Shown in pieces: positions 42,827 through 55,059 of a stretch of 64,000 nt of DNA (positions are counted from its first letter, which is position 1; each line of letters opens with the position of its first letter). A program made the position numbers and the translations under genes. The DNA is from Pohlia nutans (lineage: Eukaryota; Streptophyta; Bryopsida; Bryales; Mniaceae). The DNA lies in contig CM040102.1 of NCBI GenBank assembly GCA_022496805.1, forward strand, positions 2,557,501-2,621,500, written 5' to 3'. Below the pieces are notes generated by a model. The model did not search any database. It was not told the origin of the DNA and saw only the letters and a list, made by a program, of their open reading frames with translations.

Positions 42827-45800
42827 ATGCTGGAGAAAGTGAGCATTTCGTGGCTCGAGCTGCTTCGAGTGTTTGCTCGGTTGCGCCGGAAGCGAATCCG
42901 CAGCTTCAGTTTTACAAAGAAAGTGTTCGGTGTGCATTCTCTGAGCAGGGATGAAGATGGATTTCTCCCAAGCCCTAACAACCGCCATTGCGTCCGGGAG
43001 GTCCGGAAATCGATTCTCCTGCTGGCCATGCTCAACTGCACTTTGGCTCTCATTTCGACCTGCGTGGCGGTGACGGCTGCTCAGGAAGATTGCCCCAGGA
43101 ATGTGGTTGTGGCTGCAAACATGATCACTGGCGCAGCGTTCCTGCGTTTGCTGTGGATGCTAAGCATGGGATTCACTCAAGCTGTCACTGCATCTGCCAT
43201 GCATGGCAACCCCTCTCACCGCTCCGAAAGACGGGTAAGGTAGAGAATGCATTTTAACCCTAAAGGACCAAGGATTCATGGTTTTAAAATGACAAATTCA
43301 ATTGATCATATTGTGAAAAATATTACTCAAATGGGATTAAATTTTATATCTCTAGAATCAGTGAAGAACAATGCACGTGTTGGTCAAAAAACAAACAAAT
43401 TTGAACAAAAGGAAGTCCACGTAGAACCTACTAAAAACTACTTAAAAAAAACATGAGGTCCACTTTGGGCTTCTTGGTCCTTTAGGGGTTAATCAATACT
43501 CCCTCCGTCCCAAAGTTATTGTCATGTTTGAAAGTCATGTTTGAAAGTGCGTTTTTAAGTAGGTCAAAAAAATACTTCCTTGTGGCTAATTTTGTTTAGG
43601 TTGCAATGAACACGTCCAATGTTCTTCAATCATTCTAGTGACATAATTCCGAACCTTTTTTAATCATGTTTCTTACAATGTGATCAATGAAATTGGCTCG
43701 AAGAAATACCAAGCAAACAAGTTGGACAATAACTTTGGGACGGAGGGAGTATGTAGGAGTGTGCAAGATTTCAGTAGAGCCAAACTATGTTGAGACCAAT
43801 TTTTTATGCAATCATTCAGAGTGAGAGGTGTAGATCATGACTGTACACAACCTCATATTTTTTCATTCAAAATCCTCCTTACACCACATCTTACGAATAG
43901 ATGAGTTGCTGTCGGTGACAATAGTCAGTTTTGATGATGAGATTTAGTATATGTAGAAGTGTGCTTTTGGTGGATGAAAGATTACTATGAGTATTACAAG
44001 AGGCAAACTATTTTGAAATCAATTTTTTAATGTAATCATTTATTATTGAAGGAACTGTAGACAACCTCGTATTTCCATTCAAAGTCTTTGATCAGTGAAG
44101 GCCAACTGACCTTATGAATAGACGAGTTGCTGATGGGTTGCTGTGGCTCCGTTGTTATTATTATTATTATTTTCACTCATGTGTGGCTTGAATGTTTGAA
44201 AATTACATTCAGAAATGGTATAAGTTGTGGCTTTGGTGGAGCCGAATTGGATATTTGGTCACTGCGGTGCAAGGCGTGGGTGCTCTCTACTTTGCCTTTC
44301 TGATTGCAACAATATCTGCACAAGGTTTTGCCTACCGTTTCTCGTGTGGCGGGGGTAAGCATCTTGCTCTGTAGCTCATTTTGTTTGATTGTCATAGCTC
44401 ATGATCACAAAGTACATGGAACTACATGGGCCCCTGTTTTATTGGCAGGATGCACCTAGATGTGGTCTTTTTCCCTTCAATGCTAGAGGAGGGTTTTCAG
44501 CAATAGTAAACCGTTTCAGAAACTTTTTGACAACATTGTAAACTGAATCTTTCGTATAATTAATGGGAAGACCTCTTTCATCAGGAGTTTCGGACCCGAT
44601 GGATTTTAAACGATTTCCATGCGATTTTCATGGGTTCGGACATTTTTCGCATGGATTCCGCACGGATTTCGCGCTAATTTCGCACGGATTTTGCACTTTG
44701 TTAGATAACAAAAAGAATGAATGTAGAATCCGTGCAGAATTAATGCAAAATCTGTGCGAAAAATTTACGCACCTATGAAATATCGGATATCGCACGGAAA
44801 TTGTTAAAAAATCAATGAGGTCCTAAATTCTTGATGTTATGATCATAGAGACCTTCTGAGGAAGAATTATCTTATGATGCTGACTGAGAGTTCATGAAAT
44901 AGACTAATTTTACTACTGAAAACACTCTTGTATGTTCAAGTGCAAAGAGCTCTTCAGTGAGTAGGTGACCTTTTGTTCTGTGTTTACAGTGGGGTGGGTT
45001 GTTGTAATTGGCAGTGGCAGACCCTGGTTTCAGGTTATGGCTGGTGGTGACACCTGTATTAGCGTGGGCAATTGCGGTGGCACAATCCTGTTGTGTGGGA
45101 TCGGATGTGATAGCATGGAGGTCACTGTATCACAACCACGGTGACGCTTGGAGGGCGCATTACCGTGAGATGTTTGACTATGGAATTCGAGAGTTTCTGT
45201 GTTGCCTTGGCAGGCGTCAGTACTTGTAAGCAGAGAGTACTTTGCAGATATGCAAATATCGACTCCTTAATATGCAAGCCGTTAGGGATGATTGAAAGGT
45301 CATCAGTAAACACTCATGGTACATTTAGTAACAATCAAGCGAATCCAGCGTCCTCCTCGCTATATCACAACTCCTGCCTAAGGACCAAGAAGCCAAAATT
45401 GGACCTCATGTTGTTTTTAGCATTTTTGAGTCAATTCTAAGTGGAGCTCCTTTTGTTCAAATGTGTTCATGTTTTGATTAACGCATGCTGATTCCAATGA
45501 TATAAAATTTGGTCTCATTTGAATTGTAATTTTCACAATATGATCAATTGAATTTCTCATTTAAGAATCATGAATCCTTGATCCTTTAGGGGTTAAGATC
45601 TGGTTTTCTAGAATTAAGCTTTCTTGTGTAACGTCATTCTATGCTGTTCTCACTGCCAATGGTATTTTGTTTCTAAGACGTATCAGTTGTAATGGGACAG
45701 CAAATGGAATTCTTTATATTCTGGCATTCACTAGTAGAAAACCCACCCCCCAGAGTTGTTCTAGAAAACTTTGCTCCGTTACGATTGGCAAGGTTTATGT

Positions 45801-48800
45801 TAGAAACCGCCTGAATCGGGCATTGTATATATTTTTAGCAGTTTTGAGTGGGTCTGATGTGGACTTTCTCTTGTTCAAATCCATTTACTTCTTGACCAAA
45901 TAATACAATACACTTCACCGATTCTGGTGATATAAAATTTGGTCCCATCTGAATATTTTTTTTCAAAATATGATCAATTGAATCCGTCATTTTATAACCA
46001 TGAATCCTAGGTCCCTTAGGCGTTACAATTGGTAGAATTTAAGTTTTCCAAAATACTTCTAGGAGGGTTTTTTTATTTCTTGGAAACACGAAATCGATCA
46101 ATTTGTAACAAATTTAGTTTTCTTCTCCAGGTCTCAGTCAGATAAGGATGAAGTGGATACAGTGGCTGCGTTGATAGGAGAGCTTCTGGAGTACCGAGCT
46201 GGAGGTGCCAGTCACCTGGAAGTAGCAGCGGGTAAAGTCTAGGGTTTAGGGTTTAGGGCGTTTTGGCTGTTGCTTTAGAATAATGTGCCTTATCAGTATT
46301 GAAATGTGAAGGGTTTCTAAAAATTTTATGAGTGGTGGCAGGAATTGCATTGCTGCGGGAACAAAAAGTTGAAGCTCTTGCTTCAGATGGTGGTGGAGCT
46401 GTGCCGGAGGAGCTGCTCAGTGAGGCTGCTCTTTTACACCCTTATGCTGTCGCTGCATACACGGTACTAGCTACTCTTGTTTACTCTAGATATGTGTATT
46501 GAATTATATTGTAACGTTTTATTTTTTATTTTCATGAAGTCAGACTGGCCTTTTCAAAAAAAATAGCTAGGTAGTTGTTAAAAGAGTGATTTTGCACACT
46601 TGTATTAGACCAATCAGCTTGCATGTTTTAGTATCATAACTGCCCATTTTTTGCTGTGCTGGAAACCGTTGGTTCTTTACATTAGTTCAATGAGCGTGCA
46701 ATCCTTGCGTTTCTATGAGAATTGAGTACCACTGAATTAATGTTTTCATTGCCTTAACCCCTAAAGGACCAAGGATTCACAGTTTTAGAATGACAAATTC
46801 AATTGAGCATATTGTGAAAAATACAATTCAGTTGGGACCAAATATTATATCACCAGAACTAGTGAGCATCATTGCATGTGTTCGTTAAAAAAAATAAAAC
46901 TTTGAACAAGAGGATGTCCAAATAGGACCCACTCAAAACCGTTAAAAAAAACACGGTCCAATTTGGGCTTCTTGGTCCTTTCAGTTAGGGGTTAGTTCAT
47001 TAGAAAGCCGACATAGTAAGGCATTGTTCATGAGAAATGTGGCTATGCAAATGTGAACAGGGATTTCTGCTGGATTTCTGCCGAAATCCCTTTACATGGA
47101 TTTGCGTGTGGCTGAGACGCCAGGGTATTCTGACCTTCTGGAACCGCAACAGGTGATTCTTGTATACTATTCATGTGTTTTCATCTCATTGTGCTTGTAA
47201 CGTAACGAATCTCGTGATGAAGAACATTTTTCAATTTACAAGAGTTTTCCAATTTACTAGTGAAGAATCTGTTTTACTTCAGGAGGCCAATACTGGAAGG
47301 TGATAATTGGTGGAGAGGACATGCAGCTGCCTTTTTAAGGCATGCACAGCTGCCTCCTGAAGCTCTTCTGCAGGGCCGTGTTTCGCAGGTCTACAATTTA
47401 TGTCCAATCTTCTATTTTCTGTCAATTTCTAATCGCTGTTTGAAACATACAAACGCTTAAATGTCTATCTAATACTCCCTCCGTTCCATAATAGATGATG
47501 CTTTTGAAAAAAATCAAATAAATAAGCGAACTAGTAAGATTTCATCAAATCTCTACATACAATAAGTTACTGTTTTGGAGTAATTGTCTATTGAAGCAGT
47601 ATCATATTGATTCAATAGTACGTGTAGCATGTGGCAACATGGTGATGTTCGTTGCAGTGTGTTCTCTAATGCAACAAACATATGCTAGCATTGATTTTAG
47701 CTAGCTCATATGTTGTTTGTGATCCACATATGAGCAAAGACAAAAAAACTCCATGTGCACTTGTCTTGTGATTTTTCTTTGCTAGAATTTGTAAAACAAC
47801 TTCAAATTGAAGAAATAATTTGCTTCAAGTAATTTGGGACAATTTGTTTTCTGAAAAGCATCATCTATTACGGGACGGAGGGAGTAATCATTCTGACTGT
47901 TTGAGAAAGCTGACCTGATGCCTCGTTTCTGATAACTGTGCAGAAAAAATCCATAGAGACTGTGTACTTTGTGGTGGTCTTGCATCACTTGCAAAAAGTC
48001 ATTGTTGCAGTCCGCGGCACGGAGACTCCAGAGGACATGCTTATAGACGGCCTGGCGGACCGCGAATGCGAGTTGTTGGACTCTGACCTCCTGGCTCTGC
48101 TTAAGTAAGAAACTAATTGAACACCTCCATCATTTGTAGTGTAAATGAATCATATCCCTTTTATAACTTTAGGGTTCATCAACCCCTAAAGGACCAAGAA
48201 GCCCAAACTGAACCTCATGTTTTCTTTACCACTTTTGAATAGGTCCTGTGTTGACCTCTTTTTGTTCAAATTTATTTGTTTTTTATCAACACAAGCAATG
48301 TTCTTCACTCGTTCCAGAGATACAAAATCTGGTCCTATCTGAATTATACTTTTCACGATATGATTGATTGAATTTGTCATTTTAAAACTATGAATCCTTG
48401 GTCCTTTTAAAGGTTAATTGATCACGAGAAGTTATTGATTAACCATTTGTCTATGTCTGATACAGAGGGGATGGTATACCAGAGCAAGTGAAGAAGCAAG
48501 TGCAAGACTCCATGCCACATTACTGCCATAAAGGGGTCATCCACGCGGCTCGTGAGCTCTCAATGAAGCTTGACAATTTGGCTGAAGACGAGAGTGAGGA
48601 ACAAGCTCTTATCGACTGCGCGTCCTTGAAAGAGATTGGTGGTATGAAGAGATCTTCAGCATTTTGTAAATACATGTACTTCATTTGGTGCAAACAGTGC
48701 TTACTTGCATGTTCGAGAGGAAAAAGGCAACAGTTTTTTGAGAAGTGCATGTTCTTTTTAGCATTTTTGAGGAGGTTTTATAGGGACTTTCTTTTGTCCA

Positions 48801-51800
48801 ATTTTATTTATGTTTTGACTAACACGTGCAATTTTCTTCATTGATTCCGGTGATATAAAACATGGCTCAATCTGAACCATATTTTTCACTGCACGATTGG
48901 TCATTTTCAAATCATGAATCCTTGGTCCTTTAGGGGTTGATCTTGAACCAAACCTTCATCCATCACAATGATGCTCAAGGGTGGGCAATAATATGAACAA
49001 TGAAATTAAATATCCTTTTTGATTCATGTGCAGGAGATTACATTGTAACGTGTCCAGGTTGAATAAGAGTAGAAGTTAACTCGGTTTTTGAGGTTATGGT
49101 GAATATTTTTTTGATTTCATTTATTTATTTAAATGTGAAATAGGAGCATCAGTGTCACAGCTGGGGCGGAGGCAGGGGCTGTTGACAGAGCTTCTGGGTC
49201 CAGGAGGGAAATACCAAGGGTATAGTCTTCGTTTTGTTGGTCATTCGCTTGGAGGTTCAATTGTTGCCTTGACCGCATTACGGGTAAGTTCATCTCCTAT
49301 GGTTTGTTCTTTAGGCTCCAATTTACCGTACCCAGCCATCATGCCGAATAATTAATTTTTTTGGAAAATTCCTTTTCAACAAATACCAAATTCTGTGAAG
49401 ATTCGTCAAGATTCTCATTTTTATCATACAAATAGAATTTTGGGGAGAAATAATTTCCTGTTAAAGATTTGGTCTTGTCTTATAGTTTTTTTTTTTTTGC
49501 CGATTCTGATGACTGAGTAAAGTAGTCGGAAACTTTTATTTAAAGCCATCTTGTGTTTGCTAGAATGAACTATATATAATTCATCCTTTTCTCCTCACAG
49601 TGGCCTAGTTGTGCAGACGTAGATGCGTTTTGAAGGTGTGTATAGGAACTAGTTAATCCTTAAACGGCAACCCTAGCACCTTGGGCTTGGTTTTCTCAGT
49701 TTTCAAGTTACTTTGACTATGAATTGCTAATAATGAAGAAATTCGTTTGTGAACATTTGGTTTCAGGCATCATCCATGACAAGAATAGTATGTACTTAGT
49801 TTTTTAGAATGTAAATTACTTCTATATTTTGAGGTTAAAACTCAAAAATACTCCTTTCTATCTAACTTGGGAAATGACCTTTTAAGGGTTAAAGAAACTG
49901 AAGGATGGGTTGGTGGTGATGATTGTTGGCAGTTGTACAAACGGTACCCAAACCTTCATGTATACACATATGGGGTATTGCCTTGTGTAGATTCGGTCAC
50001 TGCTGATGCATGTGCTAGTTTTGTAACAAGGTAAGATATTCCACTGGAAGGTAGATTTTCTTTACCCTAAAGGATCAAGGATTCATGGTTTTAGAATGAC
50101 TATAGATTGATTTAAATGGGATTTTTTTTTTATTGTATTGTGTTATAAAAAAATGAATAAAATTGAACACAAGGAACTCCACATAGGACCTATTCAAAAA
50201 CACTGAAAATAAACATGAGACCCGATTTGAGCTTAGGGGTTAAGTAGGCTAGCAAAAGACAAGAGTTTGAGTTAATTGACATCATTAATAGAAAACCTAG
50301 CCTCTAAAGGTATCATAGCATAATAGAGTAGTGCAATGGAACACCCTTTTGAAAACTGAATCGAAAGAGAATCTTCACTTAGATCCACTTTTTTAAATAA
50401 TGAAGGAATGTCATTTGTATTCCATGAATTTTGGGATTACCATGTCATTGCCACGTGAACTTAGTTCCTAATTGTAACTAGACTGTGGTCCCATTGGCTC
50501 CCATTGCTCTATTATGCTATGATTTTAGAAAGCCTAGCCATGTTACAATTAGCAAGGCTTACGTAAGAAATTGCTTTAAATGAAGTTACAATTGGCACTA
50601 CGGTTGAGGACCTCTGTGGAAGTTTTCTAGCAGTGCATATGTTTCCATATGAAGAGAACGTCACGATTCTAGCCACATTGAAAGTGTAGGTAAGAATTGT
50701 CTTAGAAACACTCTTAATACTGGACCTTTAAAAATTCAAGTTGATGTTGCTAAAAAATTCACTAGCCTCATTTTGTAATGTAGTAGTTTGATGTTGCAAA
50801 TTTAGTAGGCAGGATGGGTGTCCTTATGACTGCTCATGCACCAATGATTGCACACCTATGTCCCCATGAATGCTCCCCAAAATCAATCTGGAGCAGTAAG
50901 AGTAACCAACAATGAAACTTCTATGATTGCTCAATTATGAGAACACTAGGAACAATGGAATTAACCACCCTTATGCAAAATCAAGGTATTTTTTGACTCC
51001 ATGCACTTGTAAAAGTAACTTTGTTGGGTAAAATTACAAATTAGCTTGATTTTTGAGATGGTCTTAACATTTTACATCAATAGGGGTTCCAAACCCCCTA
51101 TTGTTTGGACCGAATTTTATAGATACAATAGCTTTTCTTGAAACTATAGTGAGAGAGGACATTTGGTATTGTATGGGTAATTTAGTAAGAATCAAACGAG
51201 GAAAACTTACGTAAGATGTGAAAAAAGGAGCATCTAAGAGTATCCAAGAGCATCTGAGAGAAACTTCGAAACATTAGTAGAGGTAGAAGTTTTAGTAGGG
51301 CTTAACCCCTAAAGGACCAAGGATTCATGGTTTTAAAATGATAAATTCAATCGAAAAACACAATTCAGATGAGATTGAGTTTTATATCCTTAGAATTAGT
51401 GCATGTGTTGGTGTAAAAAAAAAAAATTAAACTAAAAAATGTCCACATAAAACCTACTCAAAACTACTGAAAAAATATGAGGCCTAATTTGAGCTGCTTG
51501 GTCTTTTAGAGGTTAATAATGTAATGTAGAAATTAGCTTGATTTTTGAGATGGTGGTGAAATTTTCTTGAACGTTTTTTTTTAATTGCAGTGTCATATAC
51601 AACGACGAGTTTTCGTCACGCCTTTCGGTGGCATCCATCATGCGGCTCCGTGCTGCTGCACTTGGTGCTCTTTGTTCCAATTCCGAAAATTCGAACTCTG
51701 CGTGGTTCCTTTTGGGGAGCTCTGAGCCAACGAATTCCAGTGATGGTGTCCGAATTCAAAACTCAGGGGAGAGAAGAACAGAGTGCTTGATAACAACTGA

Positions 51801-53771
51801 AATCTCCCAAGACTCAGAGAGTAGTCCTTTTGCATCCAAACAACAGAGTAAGTATACACGATAAAACTTTCATGCTTGTGATAGCTCACTTAGCAACACC
51901 AAATCACTTATGGTAGTACCATGGCAGGTTTGCCCAAAAATAATTCTAGAAAGAAAACACAAAAAGAAACTGAAAATTATTTGAGTTATCCGTAAAGTCC
52001 ATTAAATTTTGAAGAAATTATCATGAAGTTTGCTTTATTATACTCTTATTTCTTCACTCCAAATAGTTAGAAGGTGTAGAAGATTTTGGTGGTTTATCAT
52101 TATTAAGTGTGTAAGAGGTGTGTAAGAGCTTGGTGGTTTTCAAAAGTTTTCAAAAAAAATTTAGCTCCTTTCTTGGTGCTAAAAAACTTTTGAAAACTTT
52201 TGAAGACCACCAAGCTCTTACACACCTCTTACACACCTAATAATGATAGACCACCAAAATCTTCCACACCTTTTAATTATTTAGAGTGAACAAATAAAAG
52301 TATAATAAAGAAAAATTCTTCAAATCCAAGGTGACTTTACGGATAACTCCATTGGTTCTAAAAAAACTAAAATTTAAAGAAGTAATGAAATGCGAAATGT
52401 GCTAGTATTCATCCAAAATGTGCTAATATTCATTCATGATGAATTTTCAATAAATTCCAAATTTTGGGACAAATCTTATTCTTCAGTTTTAATTCATTCT
52501 TCGTTTCAAAGGTGACGAACATGCTATGGTACTACAGTATATCTCATAGCTGCTCAAACAGACTCAATAGATTGGGGGAGATAGTGAAAGAGCTTTTTCC
52601 TTGCCATGCATCTTCTTCATAGAGTGACGGGATATCTTACGCAGTACGTGATATTGTGAAGCAGGGAAAGAAATGACAGGTAGAGACAACTGTGAGGAAG
52701 TATTATACGTATTGGCAGAGCAAGCGGAACAGGATGAGTACTCGGTTACAGAAGACCAGCATCCACATTCAGGTCTGGACTTGCTACCGAACGGAATGCC
52801 CAGAGACGTGGGATCAGATTTACAAGACGTTTGGCCGGAAGAGATGTATGTTCCGGGGTTGGTCATCCATTTGGTGAAGGAAGAGGAAGCAAGTGAGCAG
52901 TCCTCGTTGCAGAGCTTCTGTTCTTTCCTTGGATGCTGCGAGGAAAGCCAAGCACAATACTCAGCTGTTCTCAAAGACCGCCGATGCTTTCAAGACATTG
53001 TTGTCTCGCCCAACATGTTCATTGATCATGCCCCCTGGAGGTGATTTAAAATCATAATTTATCCCCCCTTTTTTTCCTTATGTTTTGTTAAGCCATTTGA
53101 ACTCCTAAAATTCATGAATTACACGTGCTTGTGCAGTGACCGTGCCTGGTATATATTACAAAACTGAAGGTTTTCTTTTTGTCTGCTCATTTATGGAAGG
53201 AATATTCTATTCCTTTACGTTTGCAAACTACTTGAATTCAAGATTTAGTACCCATAACTGATAAAATAAGGTTTTTGGCATGGGAAATGTTGAAGTTTCT
53301 TTTATGAGATATTTTTCTTTCATAGAGAAACATTGATATTGTAGAATGGTAATTTTTATTTTTTTTAAATTTCAAAATTAAAGAAAATTAAAGTGAAAAG
53401 TTCTTTTAAACCCTTGACTAATATATAGGTTCACCTATAACTGACAACAAAGAAATCAATTCTGGAACGTAAAGCTACTCTTTGTTGGCGGCTCGTGATT
53501 GGTCAACACTATGTTGGCTTTTGGGTCCATGAAATGCAGCTTCTAGGAGGTCTAAAGATTAGTTATGGGGATACTTATTGGGTACTATAGAATCCATTCT
53601 ATGTGGTTCAAGAATGTCATGTTCATATTCTTTGTTTTGTTATGTTTTTAAGCATTTTAATGTGGGATGTTCAGGTGCCAACGTGCAATGGATGAGGTTC
53701 TGAAGAAGTGTGGAAGAATACCAGTCATGAAAGCGAGTGTCTCCCCTGAGCTTGCTTCAGGGCTAGTTTAA
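42827..53771 (+). CDS. Class-3 (diacylglycerol lipase-like) lipase, 14 exons, four N-terminal membrane spans
   Basis: Exons: 42827-43234, 44213-44354, 45015-45225, 46131-46231, 46342-46463, 47061-47152, 47283-47388, 47944-48104, 48466-48641, 49144-49283, 49933-50030, 51591-51847, 52680-53040, 53675-53771. All introns are GT/AG with matching phases, and the sum is 2472 nt (823 residues). Hydrophobic spans lie near residues 65-87, 95-120, 150-170 and 190-212. The lipase domain has VAVRGTETPEDML, GHSLGGS (Ser541), a candidate Asp573 (PCVDSVT) and candidate His788 (IDHAP). This is the plan of sn-1-specific DAG lipases and of plant proteins such as Arabidopsis AT1G05790. It should cleave acyl chains from glycerolipids at a membrane. 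Exon 1 uses the first ATG in frame after an upstream stop. Introns carry many MITEs. Confidence 0.9.
43258..43488. mobile_element. TTAA-type (piggyBac-like) MITE in lipase intron 1
   Basis: TTAA at 43254-43257 and 43489-43492 flanks 231 bp with ends CCCTAAAGGACCAAGG and CTTGGTCCTTTAGGGG. It is the best-preserved copy of the family. Confidence 0.75.
43497..43751. mobile_element. Stowaway-like MITE in lipase intron 1
   Basis: TACTCCCTCCGTCCCAAAG and CTTTGGGACGGAGGGAGTA form its ends; the copy is 255 bp. It holds a 14-bp internal duplication (GTCATGTTTGAAA twice) that the 41785 copy lacks. It lies five bases from the TTAA MITE. Confidence 0.88.
44587..44827. mobile_element. MITE with TCGGACCC ends in lipase intron 2
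   Basis: TTCGGACCCGATGGATTTT and AAAATCAATGAGGTCCTAAA are imperfect inverted ends. The interior repeats the words CGCACGGATTT. A fragment of the same family is at 16240-16365. No clear target duplication was found. Confidence 0.5.
45372..45592. mobile_element. TTAA-type MITE in lipase intron 3
   Basis: The right end TTGATCCTTTAGGGG is followed by TTAA at 45593-45596. The left end (CCTAAGGACCAAGAAGCC) is worn. Orientation is opposite to the 43258 copy. Confidence 0.6.
45800..46022. mobile_element. Worn TTAA-type MITE copy in lipase intron 3
   Basis: Family words (TTTTGAGTGGGTCTGATG, CTTGTTCAAATCCATTT, CAAAATATGATCAATTGAAT) lead to a right end CTAGGTCCCTTAGG. The left end is lost. Confidence 0.5.
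46758..46991. mobile_element. TTAA-type MITE in lipase intron 5
   Basis: TTAA at 46754-46757 is followed by CCCCTAAAGGACCAAGG. The right end CTTGGTCCTTTCAGTTAGGGG is followed by TTAG, so the right target base has changed and four bases are added inside the terminus. Confidence 0.65.
47473..47886. mobile_element. Stowaway-like MITE in lipase intron 7
   Basis: TACTCCCTCCGTTCCATAAT and TATTACGGGACGGAGGGAGTA are inverted ends. At 414 bp it is longer than the other Stowaway copies and has an unrelated interior. TGATGCTTTT and AAAAGCATCA extend the inverted ends inward. Confidence 0.85.
48183..48413. mobile_element. TTAA-type MITE in lipase intron 8
   Basis: CCCCTAAAGGACCAAGAAGC opens the copy, and CCTTGGTCCTTTTAAAGG closes it before TTAA (48414-48417). 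The left target reads TCAA. The 231 bp are opposite in orientation to the 43258 copy. Confidence 0.65.
48690..48936. mobile_element. TTAA-type MITE, left-worn, in lipase intron 9
   Basis: The right end CCTTGGTCCTTTAGGGG is followed by TTGA. Internal words of the family (TTTTGTCCAATTTTATTTAT, GTGATATAAAACATGG) precede it. Confidence 0.55.
50065..50239. mobile_element. Shortened TTAA-type MITE in lipase intron 11
   Basis: CCCTAAAGGATCAAGGATTC opens the copy after TTTA. The right end reads GCTTAGGGG before TTAA (50240-50243). It is about 55 bp shorter than full copies because of internal deletion. Confidence 0.6.
51306..51512. mobile_element. TTAA-type MITE in lipase intron 11
   Basis: TTAA at 51302-51305 and 51513-51516 flanks CCCCTAAAGGACCAAGG...CTTGGTCTTTTAGAGG. 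With both TTAA sites kept, it supports the target-site call for the family. Confidence 0.72.
51983..52349. mobile_element. Hairpin MITE, intact copy, in lipase intron 12
   Basis: GAGTTATCCGTAAAGTC and GACTTTACGGATAACTC are perfect inverted ends, and the whole 367 bp folds back on itself around about 52168. It is the intact reference for the copy split by the 12-kb element. No convincing target duplication is visible, so its superfamily is open. Confidence 0.8.
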
Positions 53772-53888
53772 TTTGGCAGCGTTAAATTCAATTTTTGGAG
53801 AGAAATTGATCAATTTTGTGTCCATGTGAAGAGTGTAGTGCCAACTGAAGGATTATTCCCTTGGAAGATTCACTCTTTTGATATGATC

Positions 53889-54010
53889 TTTAACTCCTAC
53901 AGCACCAAGAAGCTCAAATTGGGCCTCATGGTTTTTATTGAAGTTTTAAGTAAGTCCTATGTGAACCTCCTATGTGAACTCTCCACTCTCAATCATGTGA
54001 TTGTAAGGGA
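53889..54010. repeat. Partial TTAA-type MITE after the lipase stop
   Basis: TTAACTCCTACAGCACCAAGAAGC and the following AAATTGGGCCTCATGG match the reversed family end. The rest decays within about 120 bp. It would lie in the lipase 3'UTR or just beyond. Confidence 0.45.
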
Positions 54011-55059
54011 TTTGAAGAGTGTAGGATTTTAGATCACCCTAAACCCATGTACAGTATCTCTAATGTGGATGCAACTACATTGGGATTATGACCTTCACTA
54101 AATCCCAAGCCCCACAATTCTACAAAACCTCTATTATTTTGAGTGAAGTGGATGGAGTTTCTTATATGCAATTACATTTGTTTATGTTGTATTTAGAAGA
54201 CAATCCTTAATTCTTAGTAATTTGAACAACCACTACACTAAATGGGCTATTTAGTGTCTGGAACACTACTCAACACGGATACTATTTGATTTTAAGGAGA
54301 TGTAGTGTCTTTGTAAGAAAAAAATGAATGTAGTGTTCCAATGACATATGGCAACTTTATAATAAGCATGGCATGCCACCTCATGTCACTTTCATCACCT
54401 AGAAGGAACGCGACACTCTCAATCAAAGTATAGATATAGTGACCTTGTAAGAAAAAAATGAATGTAGTGTTCCAATGAATGTAGTATTTCATATGGCAAC
54501 TTTATAATAAATATAGCATGTCACCTCATGTCACTCTCATTACTTGAAAAAAACATGGCACTTTCAATAAAAGTGAGAATGATAAGTGGCAAACTCCTAT
54601 ATAGTGTCACATGACATTCACCTTTGAATTTTGCTAAAACACATCAATTTTCCTCGTGAACCTTTCATAGCATAGTACATAATGCAGGGTCTCATATGTG
54701 ATTCCTCATTTCTTATAAACAATGCACACGTAGTGTAGAAACTTTCTCACTTCAGTCTAGATGTGGCTCCACCGACGCTTCACTGTTCACCGCGTAGGTG
54801 GCTAACAACAGTGGAATTGGTAGCCACCGACACTATCATTAGAAAATCATTCCACTATCAGAATTGTTAGCCATCAAGTCAACGCATCTTCCTTCCTGTA
54901 CATGAACAGTAGTAGAACCATTCTTCGCATTCTCTCGCCATGGCCAAGCAATCGGTATTCCTTCCTGTCATTTTGAACTTGGCTGAGTTTGCACTGGTTG
55001 GAGATCAGTAAGGTTGCTAGTTTCCTTTGTGCTCACCTTTGTGCTCCTTCAGATTGGCG
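54011..55059. other. Intergenic stretch between lipase and the 55-kb gene
   Basis: An internal direct repeat (GTAAGAAAAAAATGAATGTA and GCAACTTTATAATAA, twice between 54310 and 54510) is visible. From about 54750 composition evens out toward the 55-kb gene, and this part probably holds its promoter. No clear core element is seen. Confidence 0.4.

Noticed and set aside
45727..45745. CACTAGTAGAAAACCC as the end of a non-autonomous CACTA element
   Set aside because: The word is typical, but no matching right end or 3-bp duplication was found nearby. A similar TTTTCTAGCAGTG at 50620 is too far away and worn.
49900..49932. Earlier acceptor for lipase exon 11 near 49901
   Set aside because: It would give the wrong phase after exon 10. 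The acceptor TTGGCAG at 49932 keeps phase 0 and gives LYKRYPNLHVYTYG.
52564..52974. Minus-strand ORF of 136 codons
   Set aside because: It is antisense to lipase exon 13, which has matching splice sites and a conserved catalytic His.
54231..54745. CACTACAC...GTAGTG bounded MITE
   Set aside because: The inverted match is only a few bases and no target duplication fits.
54952..55055. Upstream ATG with a short intron as the true start of the 55-kb gene
   Set aside because: Joining ATGGCCAAGCAATCG to the acceptor before 55050 gives the wrong frame.
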